DNA of 64,000 nucleotides from Desulfobulbaceae bacterium (GTDB lineage: Bacteria; Desulfobacterota; Desulfobulbia; Desulfobulbales; Desulfocapsaceae), in NCBI GenBank assembly GCA_024227155.1, contig JAAELB010000127.1, forward strand, positions 1 through 64,000, written 5' to 3'. This document shows positions 8,841-17,310 of this stretch, one piece after another. Each line of letters opens with the position of its first letter. The stretch's first letter is position 1. A program made the position numbers and the translations under genes. The notes under the pieces are model-generated. The model ran no database searches. It was not told where the DNA came from and saw only the letters and a list, made by a program, of their open reading frames with translations.

Positions 8841-10397
8841 TCAGCTTCTGCTTCGTACAGTCCAGACTAAAAACATAACAGGTATTCCCATAATGGCGGT
8901 CAAGAGGAAAAAATACTCGTAACCAAAACTTGAGACCATGGTTCCAGAATAGCCGCCGATCAGTTTTGGAAAAAGAGTCATGACCGAGCTGAAAATTGCA
9001 TATTGAACAGCGGTAAAGGATGCACTTGTAAGACTTGACAAAAAAGCAACAAATGCTGTTGTTGCAATTCCTGCCGATAAATTATCCGCACCAATCACCA
9101 ATGTAAGCATCGTTACATCAGCACCTACCCTCGCAAGAAAGAGAAAAAGTACATTCGTGGCTGCTGACAAAAACGCTCCAAGCAAGAGTATATTATTGAC
9201 CCCAAATCTAACTGTCAGTATTCCACCCAGGATCCCGCCTGCAAGTATCATAGCCAAGCCAAACGACTTGGTAACTCCGGCAATTACATTTTTTGTAAAT
9301 CCCATATCTAGATAAAAGACATTGGATACCACCCCCAGCACGATATCAGACAAACGATAAAAACCAATTAGCAAAAGAAGCAGCAGTGCGGATTTGCCAC
9401 CATATCTTACAAAAAAATCCCGGATAGGTTCCAGATAGGTCTCTCGAACCATTGATCTATCAACCAACTTCAGTTGGACCATAATTACAGCTACGAGTCC
9501 TGCCATCACTATTGCAGTGATAAACCGTAACAGCTCTACCAGGAAACTTCCCCCCGCACCACCCATAAATGGTAGTGCAGACAAAGCCTGCTTTATTTCT
9601 GCCACCAGACTACCTGAGAAAAAAAAGGTGGAGGCGAAGGCTGCAGCACTTACTAAAAAGAGTGCGACAAATTTAAAATATTCAAAAACTGTATAGTTGT
9701 ACCTCTCAGAAGTAGAGGCGCTCCCCCGCCTGGGTTCGGATATAACTAAAGTCGTCACTACACCACAGCACATAACACCAGCCATTGACAAGTAGGTTAT
9801 CTGCCATGATTTATAGTCATACAAGTCTACACTGGTACCCAGGTATCCAGCTAAAAACAGCGAACCTGCCCCAGCAACAAGCATGCCTCCACGGTAACCT
9901 GCAATATACATGGATGCAAGAAGGGCCTGTAAGGATTCATCTGCACATTCAATTCGATAGGCGTCGATCACAATATCCTGGGTAGCTGAGGAAAACCCAA
10001 GCATAACAGCAGCACATGCCATGATAGTTAAATATGCTGCCCCTGATGCAGGGTCCACAGAAGACATCCATATCACAGCTGCGATCATACAAAGTTGAGC
10101 CAGGATCATCCATGCCCGCCTTCTTCCTAACAACTTCGTAAGAACCGGAAGGGGGAGCAAATCCACCAAAGGGGCCCAGAGAAACTTAAATGAATAGCCC
10201 AAAGCGGCCCAGCTAAAAAAGGTGACAGCCGACCTCACAACCCCAGCCTCACGCAGCCAGACAGATAATGTTGAGAAAATGAGCAAGATGGGAAGACCTG
10301 CGGAAAAGCCTAAAAACAGTAAAGCAAGGGCCTGGGGATGGAGCCACGGTTTCAGCGTTTCACGCCAGTTTCGATTTTCTTTTTCCCTCAGGCTCAT
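8841..10397 (-). CDS. ampG: AmpG-type muropeptide MFS transporter
   Basis: A 518-residue, highly hydrophobic protein with about 12-14 membrane segments. The N-terminal stretch GFSAGLPILLIFSTLSVWLREAG followed by GYSFKFLWAPLVDLLPLP is characteristic of the AmpG/PAT branch of the major facilitator superfamily, which imports anhydro-muropeptides released from the cell wall. The ATG is preceded by CAAGGAAAAGACAACA. It is a single-gene unit divergent from cysS. The window also holds mpl, amgK, murU and a namZ homologue, which supports a role in peptidoglycan recycling; a broader AmpG-like permease with another substrate cannot be excluded. Confidence 0.75.
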   Translation of the reverse strand: MSLREKENRNWRETLKPWLHPQALALLFLGFSAGLPILLIFSTLSVWLREAGVVRSAVTFFSWAALGYSFKFLWAPLVDLLPLPVLTKLLGRRRAWMILAQLCMIAAVIWMSSVDPASGAAYLTIMACAAVMLGFSSATQDIVIDAYRIECADESLQALLASMYIAGYRGGMLVAGAGSLFLAGYLGTSVDLYDYKSWQITYLSMAGVMCCGVVTTLVISEPRRGSASTSERYNYTVFEYFKFVALFLVSAAAFASTFFFSGSLVAEIKQALSALPFMGGAGGSFLVELLRFITAIVMAGLVAVIMVQLKLVDRSMVRETYLEPIRDFFVRYGGKSALLLLLLIGFYRLSDIVLGVVSNVFYLDMGFTKNVIAGVTKSFGLAMILAGGILGGILTVRFGVNNILLLGAFLSAATNVLFLFLARVGADVTMLTLVIGADNLSAGIATTAFVAFLSSLTSASFTAVQYAIFSSVMTLFPKLIGGYSGTMVSSFGYEYFFLLTAIMGIPVMFLVWTVRSRS

Positions 10398-10509
10398 TGT
10401 TGTCTTTTCCTTGCATTGAGATTATGGTAATTAATTGACGACACTACACTCAACTCTTCACAGAGCTTTACTTAATACAAGATTTTCGAACTGTCCACAA
10501 ACAGTTCTC

Positions 10510-12015
10510 ATGAATATGAATATACGAATCCACAATACTTTATCAGGTAAAAAAGAAGTACTGGAGCCAATCGAACCAGGCCATATCAAGTTATATGTAT
10601 GCGGCATTACCTCCTACGATTATTGTCACATAGGGCATGCTAGATCCGCGCTGGCCTTCGACATGATTGTACGATATCTGCGCTACAGCAATTACAAAGT
10701 AACCTTTGTTCGTAATTTTACAGACATAGACGACAAAATCATCGCCCGTGCAAACGAACAGGACACCTCATCTGAAGAGTTGGCAAATCGATTTATCAAC
10801 GAATTCTATACCGACATGGACAATCTTTGTGTCGACAGACCAGATATCGAACCTAAGGCCACTGAACATATTCCAGAGATGATAAATCTCATTAGTGAAC
10901 TGGTGGACCAGGGAAAGGCTTATCCTGCAGGCGGTGATGTTTACTATATAGTCGACAGCTTTGCCGGATACGGTAAGCTATCCAAACGAAATATTGAGGA
11001 CATGAAGGCCGGGGCTCGCATTTCAGTGAATGAGCAGAAAAAAAACCCCATGGATTTTGTCCTTTGGAAGGGTTCTAAGCCTGGGGAACCTAAATGGGAA
11101 AGCCCATGGGGTGAAGGCAGACCCGGATGGCATATCGAATGTTCTGCCATGAGCAAAAAGTATCTTGGGGAAACTTTTGATATCCATGGAGGTGGACAGG
11201 ACCTGATTTTTCCACACCACGAAAATGAAATTGCGCAGAGTGAAGGTGCCAATGGTAAGCAATTCGTTAATACCTGGATTCATCATGGTTTTGTGACCAT
11301 CCGCGATGAGAAAATGTCAAAATCACTGGGGAATTTTCTCACTATAAGGGACATTTTGAATCATTACCATACTGAGGTTCTCAGGTTTTTTATTTTCTCA
11401 ACCCATTATCGCAATCCGCTGGATTTTTCTGAATCGGCAATGCAGGATGCAACCACCGGACTTGAAAGATTGTATGCCTGTGTTGCTGAAATTGACGCGC
11501 TTGATATAAAAAATAGTCTTGCAAGTGGGTCATCCGTTCTCAAGGAAAAGGACCAACTAAAACTAAAGAGTATCGAAGAACGTTTTCAGCAAGCCATGAA
11601 TAACGATTTTAATACTGCCCAGGCGCAGGGTATCTTTTTTGACACTATAAAAACCGTTAACAGGGTACGCAAAAAGCTTCCGAACCAACCCCTTTCAAGT
11701 GATATTCAAATACTGAAAGATTGTATAGCTACTCTTAAGAAACTCGCCGCGATTATGGGTATCCTGACGGAAGACGCTGCAACGTTTCTTAATAACAGAA
11801 AAGAAAAATTGGTTGCAGAATGCGATATAGATCCAGCTGTAATTGAAGACCTCATCAAAGAGCGAATCCAGTGTCGGAAAGACAAAAACTGGGCCAGAGG
11901 TGATGAAATCCGAGATGAACTCCTGGCAAAAAACATTGAACTCAATGACGGCCCAGACGGCACAACCTGGCTGGTAAAAACGAACCCCGGTAAACGGGAA
12001 AATAAGACGGGATAA
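10510..12015 (+). CDS. cysS: Cysteinyl-tRNA synthetase
   Basis: A 501-residue class I aminoacyl-tRNA synthetase charging tRNA-Cys. It shows LYVCGITSYDYCHIGHARS, with the HIGH motif at residues 40-43 and zinc-binding Cys31, the conserved GWHIECSAMS block, FPHHENEIAQSE, and KMSKSLGN. The C-terminal anticodon-binding part ends normally (ELNDGPDGTTW). The reading frame is open back to a TTG at 10435, but the ATG at 10510 gives the usual N-terminus and length. The next gene, amrB, follows after 125 bp on the same strand. Confidence 0.97.
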   Translation: MNMNIRIHNTLSGKKEVLEPIEPGHIKLYVCGITSYDYCHIGHARSALAFDMIVRYLRYSNYKVTFVRNFTDIDDKIIARANEQDTSSEELANRFINEFYTDMDNLCVDRPDIEPKATEHIPEMINLISELVDQGKAYPAGGDVYYIVDSFAGYGKLSKRNIEDMKAGARISVNEQKKNPMDFVLWKGSKPGEPKWESPWGEGRPGWHIECSAMSKKYLGETFDIHGGGQDLIFPHHENEIAQSEGANGKQFVNTWIHHGFVTIRDEKMSKSLGNFLTIRDILNHYHTEVLRFFIFSTHYRNPLDFSESAMQDATTGLERLYACVAEIDALDIKNSLASGSSVLKEKDQLKLKSIEERFQQAMNNDFNTAQAQGIFFDTIKTVNRVRKKLPNQPLSSDIQILKDCIATLKKLAAIMGILTEDAATFLNNRKEKLVAECDIDPAVIEDLIKERIQCRKDKNWARGDEIRDELLAKNIELNDGPDGTTWLVKTNPGKRENKTG

Positions 12016-12140
12016 GTGCCTTTACGAAATTCATTCAAAAAAAACAACAGATAAACGAAGATTTCGATTGAATTTCTAAGGTACTAAGTAAAGCAAGATA
12101 TCCAAGACACCGACTTTCTACATGTTGGAGGGCAAAGCAA

Positions 12141-12947
12141 ATGAGACAACCTGTTGTCGCTGGCAGATTCTATCCTGGCGAAAGAGCCACTCTCTCGAGT
12201 AGCGTAAATGAGCTTTTCCCTCCAGCCACGCCGGGCAAGGAGAAAAAGAAGGCGGTTGCAATTATCTCTCCCCATGCTGGCTATATATACTCAGGAGCAC
12301 TGGCTGCAGAGACTATAAGCTCAATAGATGTTCCCGAAACGGTAATCATTATCGGACCCAATCATCACGGACAAGGCGCTCCTATCGCACTTTCCCTGGA
12401 GGATTGGGAAATGCCAGGAGGAATCGTTTACAACAATAAAGAGTTGAGCTCTCTGTTACTAAAGAACTGTCCTCAATTAAAAGATGACGTAATTGCCCAC
12501 AAAGATGAGCATTCCCTGGAAGTTCAGATCCCTTTTCTGCAAGCATTGCAAAAAAATCTTTCAATTGTACCAATTGCAATATCCAGAGTTTCGTTTTCTG
12601 TTTGTAAAGAAATCGCCGTTGCCCTTGCTCAATCCATTGAAGAATTTCAAAAAGACACATTGATCCTCGCCTCTACGGATATGAACCATTATGAGTCAAG
12701 GTCAACGAGCAATAAAAAAAATGAAAAAGCATTGCAGGCTATCAGAGTAATGGATCCTGCAGAACTTTACCAAACCGTCTTGGACAATCGTATCTCAATG
12801 TGTGGTATGATTCCCGTAGTCATCAGTATGATCGCGGCACAATTACTGGGAGCAACATCATCCACCGTAGTTGGCTACACTGATTCGGGCTATGTGTCAG
12901 GCGACACCGACCAGGTTGTTGGTTATGCAGGTGTTGTTATCTCCTGA
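12141..12947 (+). CDS. amrB: AmrB / MEMO1 family protein
   Basis: A 268-residue protein beginning MRQPVVAGRFYPG with ISPHAGYIYSG (His45) and STDMNHYE, the metal-binding positions of the MEMO1/AmrB dioxygenase-like fold. AmrB usually partners with an AMMECR1 protein (AmrA) and a radical SAM protein (AmrS). Neither is adjacent; the radical SAM protein at 16025 has a SPASM-like C-terminus and looks like a different family. The biochemical role of AmrB is unsettled. GGAGGG lies 9 bp before the ATG. Confidence 0.88.
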   Translation: MRQPVVAGRFYPGERATLSSSVNELFPPATPGKEKKKAVAIISPHAGYIYSGALAAETISSIDVPETVIIIGPNHHGQGAPIALSLEDWEMPGGIVYNNKELSSLLLKNCPQLKDDVIAHKDEHSLEVQIPFLQALQKNLSIVPIAISRVSFSVCKEIAVALAQSIEEFQKDTLILASTDMNHYESRSTSNKKNEKALQAIRVMDPAELYQTVLDNRISMCGMIPVVISMIAAQLLGATSSTVVGYTDSGYVSGDTDQVVGYAGVVIS

Positions 12948-13008
12948 GAAGCAACATCACATCTTTAACCGTTGTACGAGTTATATTGAAATATTTTTTC
13001 CAGCCTAG

Positions 13009-13147
13009 GAGCTTGTCCGAGAATAGGAATTTTGTTCAAAATCGAAGAGTTTTCACAAAATAAGCACAGCCATACACATGATATTGCGAGCATTATTTTT
13101 TGACAATTCTGAAGAGTTTGGGCAAAAGTGCATTCTCGGACAGCCTC
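13009..13147. mobile_element. 139-bp MITE with CTAG target duplication
   Basis: The ends GAGCTTGTCCGAGAAT (13009-13024) and the reverse complement of GAGGCTGTCCGAGAAT (13132-13147) form a 16-bp terminal inverted repeat with two mismatches. The element is bounded by CTAG on each side (13005-13008 and 13148-13151). It contains no ORF, so it is a non-autonomous element. A CTAG duplication fits the YTAR targets of IS5-type transposases, but no parent copy is in the window. It sits one base from the stop of the gene at 13152-13319. Confidence 0.75.
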
Positions 13148-13151
13148 CTAG

Positions 13152-13319
13152 TCAAACTTTATTATAAAGTTGTTTTACTCTTTCCATACGCTTCAACCTG
13201 TCTTTTTCCTGTCTATGACATTCTTTTATAAATTCCCTTTCTTCGTGGACTCGTATAATAAGCCACCAGGAAAATGCGCAAACTAATAAACCGACTATTA
13301 TTATTGTATCTATATCCAT
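13152..13319 (-). CDS. Small single-pass membrane protein (55 aa)
   Basis: A 55-residue ORF beginning MDIDTIIIVGLLVCAFSWWL: one membrane helix at about residues 5-22 followed by a strongly charged helical tail rich in R, E and K ending at KQLYNKV. The ATG at 13319 is preceded by AGGGGGAACGTATT, a very good ribosome site with 8-bp spacing, which is the main reason to believe the gene. I do not recognise the family. Its stop codon lies one base from the CTAG duplication of the MITE at 13009-13147, so the element landed just beyond the gene without cutting it. Confidence 0.6.
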   Translation of the reverse strand: MDIDTIIIVGLLVCAFSWWLIIRVHEEREFIKECHRQEKDRLKRMERVKQLYNKV

Positions 13320-13496
13320 AATACGTTCCCCCTAATTCTTTAAGTGAAAATCTGAGCTTTAAACCAACTGACAATAATAATGCAAGATGAGTGCCCAACA
13401 TAAAAGCTTAACATATCAATACATTACCAAATTCAGCCAGGTAAATAATGAAACTGCTATTACAAAACCGTACTAACTGACGACAAATTTTCTGTT

Positions 13497-16028
13497 ATGC
13501 TACCTGATCTGCCTATACTCACTGTTATTCCAGAGCTCAAAAATGTGCTCAAGGATGGCTCAGCTGTGCTTACCGCCCCACCGGGATCGGGGAAAACCAC
13601 TTTAGCACCGTTGACCCTTCTGCAAGAACATTGGCTGGATAATAAAAAAATTATCATCCTCGAACCCCGCCGTCTTGCTGCCAGAGCTGCTGCAAATCGA
13701 ATGGCTCATCTGCTTGGTGAAAAAATTGGCGATACAGTTGGTTACCATATTCGCTTCGAGCGAAAAATCACAAAATCGACTCGTATCCAGGTACTCACTG
13801 AGGGTGTTCTGACCAGGCGAATTCAAGGGGATCCTGAACTGAGTGACATTGGTTTAATCATCTTCGATGAATTCCATGAGAGATCCCTCCATGCAGATCT
13901 AGCCCTCGCCCTCTGTTTGGATCTTTGTCAGATACGAGACGATCTCCGTTTACTTATTATGTCCGCCACTCTGGATACGACACCAGTAGCAGAACTTTTA
14001 GGTAATGTTCCTGTTATTAATAGTCCCGGAGAGATGTATGACGTCACAACAGAATATCTTAGCCGGTCTCCTTCCGGGAGAATAAGTGCGGTTACCAGTG
14101 CTGGAATAAAACGGCTTATCAGCACCCACACTGGTGATATCCTCGTTTTTCTTCCTGGGGCCAGGGAAATACAAGAAGTTCAAAACAACTTAGAACAAGA
14201 CTTCTCTTTTAAAAATATTCTTATAGCCCCCCTATATGGTAACCTCTCCCGTACAGAGCAAGACAAAGCACTTTTTCCCGATAAAAGTGGTAGAAGAAGA
14301 GTTATCCTGGCGACATCAATTGCAGAAACAAGCCTTACCATTGAAGGGGTTACAGCAGTTGTTGACAGCGGCTGGTCCAGACTGCCACGCTTTGAACGAC
14401 GATACGGGCTTACACGACTTAGTACCGTACGTGTTTCAAAAGCCGTAGCTAAACAAAGAGCCGGTCGTGCAGGTCGACTTGGTCCCGGCCATTGCTTGAG
14501 GCTCTGGAGCAAAAACGACCATTTCAGTCTGCCAGAATTTCATGCTCCTGAAATTGTCACTGCAGATATGGCCCCCCTTGCCCTTGAACTTGCCCAATGG
14601 GGTGTGCAGCACCCCCATGAACTGCAATGGCTTGACCCTCCTCGCACGGAACTCTACGATAAGGGCATAACTCTACTTCAAACCTGTGGTGCACTATCAG
14701 GTAATGGGAAATTTACCACAAAAGGAACACAACTCGCCTCTCTACCGATTCATCCACGACTTGGTCATATTCTTCTTTACGCCAATAAAATCAACCAGGC
14801 CCAGCTTGGCAGTGATCTCTGTGCAATTTTATCTGAAAGGGGAATGTTTCGCGCGGATGGTGCTCAGTCAACTAATCTTGACGATCATTTTTCACTTCTC
14901 TCTGTGTGGCGTGAAAAAGGAAAAAAGAATGCCGAAAGAGCTGGAGGGAGAATATCAGTTTGTAAGAGAGTAGATCAGAGTTCAAAGCAATTTATGCGGC
15001 TTTTACATGGAACAAAGACAGCGTGGGATTTAAACCTGCTAGGTCCTCTTCTTGTTTCTGCTTTCCCAGAACGTGTAGGCCAAAGGCGTAAAGGACAGGA
15101 GGGAGAATATCTTTTATCCAGTGGCAGAGCGGCCATACTCCCAACTGCCGACCCTCTCTCTTCCAGTGAATATATAGTTGCCCTACAACTACACATTGGC
15201 AAAACCGATGCCCGTATTTTTCTCGCAAGTCCAGTAGATCACAGCGATCTAAAATCCATTCCCCAGCATTTGTTACAGGAAAGACAAAGTGTTTACTGGA
15301 GCAATGAAAATAAAAAAGTTATTTCAAAAAACGAAATTTCCCTTGATGCAATAGTCATTGAAAAACGGCCAGTACAAGACATCGCTCCTGAGATGGTGCT
15401 AAGATGCCTGCTCTCGGGGATTGTTAAAATGGGCATAGAATGCTTACCATGGACCAAGGAGTCTAAACAATTCCAGGCTCGTATAACTTTTCTTAACTCC
15501 GTGGAACATGATGCACTGCCGAACATGACCAGTTTCAATCTCCTTGATGATTTGAGTTGGTTAACACCTTACCTGGATGGTTTCTCCAGTGCAAAAGACC
15601 TTAAAAGTCTTTCTTTAGCCGCTATTTTAAAATCGACTCTCAGCTGGCAGCAGCAAAAAAAGCTGGAGCGCTACACCCCACCCAACCTCACAGTGCCCAG
15701 CGGTTCAAAAATCCCTATCGATTACACAAACAGCCCACCAATCCTGGCTGTAAGGATACAGGAACTCTTTGGTTTAACATCCCATCCAACTATCTGTTGT
15801 GGCCAGACTAAGTTACTCCTGCACCTCCTCTCCCCGGCTAATCGGCCTATTCAGGTAACCTCTGATCTTGAGGGCTTCTGGTATGGAAGTTACCCGGAGG
15901 TGAAAAAGGAACTTAAAGGCCGCTACCCAAAGCATTACTGGCCTGACAATCCTGTAACAGCAACCGCTACCAGGACAACGAAACGCTTTATGAAGCCTAA
16001 TCTCAGCCCCAAAAAATCGATATCATGA
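13497..16028 (+). CDS. hrpB: ATP-dependent helicase HrpB
   Basis: An 843-residue DEAH/RHA helicase of normal HrpB length. Motifs in order: Walker A APPGSGKTT (about 27-35), EPRRLAARAAA, the DEAH-type box DEFHERSL, MSATLDTT (motif III), and KQRAGRAGRLGPG (motif VI). The HrpB-specific C-terminal domain follows. It probably remodels RNA or RNA-protein complexes; its exact cellular role is not settled in most bacteria. The stop overlaps the start of the radical SAM gene by 4 bp (ATGA), so the two are translationally coupled. Confidence 0.93.
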   Translation: MLPDLPILTVIPELKNVLKDGSAVLTAPPGSGKTTLAPLTLLQEHWLDNKKIIILEPRRLAARAAANRMAHLLGEKIGDTVGYHIRFERKITKSTRIQVLTEGVLTRRIQGDPELSDIGLIIFDEFHERSLHADLALALCLDLCQIRDDLRLLIMSATLDTTPVAELLGNVPVINSPGEMYDVTTEYLSRSPSGRISAVTSAGIKRLISTHTGDILVFLPGAREIQEVQNNLEQDFSFKNILIAPLYGNLSRTEQDKALFPDKSGRRRVILATSIAETSLTIEGVTAVVDSGWSRLPRFERRYGLTRLSTVRVSKAVAKQRAGRAGRLGPGHCLRLWSKNDHFSLPEFHAPEIVTADMAPLALELAQWGVQHPHELQWLDPPRTELYDKGITLLQTCGALSGNGKFTTKGTQLASLPIHPRLGHILLYANKINQAQLGSDLCAILSERGMFRADGAQSTNLDDHFSLLSVWREKGKKNAERAGGRISVCKRVDQSSKQFMRLLHGTKTAWDLNLLGPLLVSAFPERVGQRRKGQEGEYLLSSGRAAILPTADPLSSSEYIVALQLHIGKTDARIFLASPVDHSDLKSIPQHLLQERQSVYWSNENKKVISKNEISLDAIVIEKRPVQDIAPEMVLRCLLSGIVKMGIECLPWTKESKQFQARITFLNSVEHDALPNMTSFNLLDDLSWLTPYLDGFSSAKDLKSLSLAAILKSTLSWQQQKKLERYTPPNLTVPSGSKIPIDYTNSPPILAVRIQELFGLTSHPTICCGQTKLLLHLLSPANRPIQVTSDLEGFWYGSYPEVKKELKGRYPKHYWPDNPVTATATRTTKRFMKPNLSPKKSIS

Positions 16029-16930
16029 GAAACATAGCATTTGGCTACTCCACACGCTGTAACATCAAATGCAGACATTGTGTTGCCTCCGACAAAAAAT
16101 CGAAAGACATCAAGATGGACTTGCAACAGGCTAAGAATGTCATAGCGGAGATGTCCCTATCTAAAGTTACAGGGATCAGTTTCACCGCCGGAGAACCACT
16201 TATCTATTTTGACGATCTCCAGCAACTTCTCTACCTTTGCAAAATCAATAATATCTATAGCCGTGTTGTTACCAACGGATACTGGGCCAAAGACGCTGAC
16301 AGCTCCAGAAATGTTGTCAAACGACTTAAACGGAGCGGCTTGAGTCAGCTGCGGTTGAGTTATTCCAGGTGGCACCAGGAGCATGTCCCCCAGGAGAATA
16401 TTCTATGGGCTGCAAAGGCTTGTATGAAAGAGGGTATTGGATATTTTGTTTCTTTTGTTACCGACTTTAGCGAAAAAGATGATTGCCGGGAAAAATACCT
16501 TAGAGATAACAAACTCAAATTCTTTGCTGAACCGGTCATTTATTCAGGACGGGCGCATGACCTGCAAAGAGATAAAATTTATACCGATTACCAGGAAAAC
16601 AGGTGCTCAATGAATGCATACCTGGCACCTGATTTCAATATGTATGGATGTTGCGACGCTGGAAGTCATTTCAACACCACGAACTTTTTCCTGCTTGGCA
16701 ACCTGGGTGACAATTCCGTGGATCAGTTACTCAAAAAGAGTGAACAGAACCCTCTCTATCACAGCATCCGTACCCAGGGCATCAGTAATATTGCGTCATT
16801 TTCCGGTATGAAATCCAGAGATATAATCACCTACCGAAAATGTGATCTGTGTAGGAAACTTTTCAACTCGCCTGAAACTCTTGAACAGCTGAGCGGACAG
16901 ATGCACGCGTTGCAGCAATGGACACGGTGA
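16025..16930 (+). CDS. Radical SAM/SPASM-like protein
   Basis: A 301-residue protein with the radical SAM cluster motif CNIKCRHC (Cys12, Cys16, Cys19) and a GEP motif (TAGEPLIYF). C-terminal cysteines (NRCSMN, MYGCC, CDLC) suggest an auxiliary iron-sulfur cluster as in SPASM proteins. These enzymes often modify peptides or proteins, but no short precursor gene is next to it. It starts inside the hrpB stop codon (ATGA overlap). The substrate cannot be told from sequence; the coupling to an RNA helicase is the only clue. Confidence 0.75.
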   Translation: MRNIAFGYSTRCNIKCRHCVASDKKSKDIKMDLQQAKNVIAEMSLSKVTGISFTAGEPLIYFDDLQQLLYLCKINNIYSRVVTNGYWAKDADSSRNVVKRLKRSGLSQLRLSYSRWHQEHVPQENILWAAKACMKEGIGYFVSFVTDFSEKDDCREKYLRDNKLKFFAEPVIYSGRAHDLQRDKIYTDYQENRCSMNAYLAPDFNMYGCCDAGSHFNTTNFFLLGNLGDNSVDQLLKKSEQNPLYHSIRTQGISNIASFSGMKSRDIITYRKCDLCRKLFNSPETLEQLSGQMHALQQWTR

Positions 16931-17042
16931 CTATAACTTTATTTTTTCAAATAAATGCATATCAACACTGGAAAATTTGTCATTTTTGCCGTATTAGTTG
17001 TTCAGCTGCAAGGATGGCTTAACAGGTTATTCTTGAGAATTT

Positions 17043-17092
17043 CGCCTCCGTTGCTTCTATGACGAATTGGCCTTCTTCATGCGGCGGAGGCG
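17043..17092 (+). other. Hairpin in leader of the mpl unit
   Basis: CGCCTCCG (17043-17050) pairs perfectly with CGGAGGCG (17085-17092) around a 34-base loop, ending 23 bp before the 64-aa gene. There is no T-run after it, so it is not an ordinary terminator. It could be a leader structure or a weak terminator of the preceding radical SAM unit. Confidence 0.35.
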
Positions 17093-17115
17093 TATAAAAT
17101 AAAAGCAGGATTATT

Positions 17116-17310
17116 ATGGCCCCATCAGACAAAACTCCCCGGAACTCTGCAGAGACAGCTACGATAAATGATGAAACCGTTCTAAAAATAGCAAAAGAAA
17201 TCACCGTAAAATTTATCGAAGTTGGCAGAGTCACCCCTGCAACGTTTGATATTACATTTAAAAATATCTACTCAACAATAGACCAGACTGTGCGAAAAAA
17301 CAGACCATGA
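17116..17310 (+). CDS. Small conserved-looking protein upstream of mpl
   Basis: A 64-residue soluble, mostly helical protein (INDETVLKIAKEITVKFIEV, then FDITFKNIYSTIDQTV). I do not recognise a family. It is believed real because its TGA overlaps the mpl start (ATGATGA), its ATG follows AGGATTATT, and the frame has ordinary codon use. The tight overlap suggests co-expression with Mpl. Its function is unknown. Confidence 0.6.
   Translation: MAPSDKTPRNSAETATINDETVLKIAKEITVKFIEVGRVTPATFDITFKNIYSTIDQTVRKNRP

Noticed and set aside
13213-13401. 62-codon leftward ORF
   Set aside because: Overlaps the better-supported 55-codon gene in another frame and lacks a ribosome site.
12141-16930. AmrB with the nearby radical SAM protein as an AmrS partner
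   Set aside because: The radical SAM protein has SPASM-like C-terminal cysteines and lies 3 kb away beyond hrpB; it does not look like AmrS.
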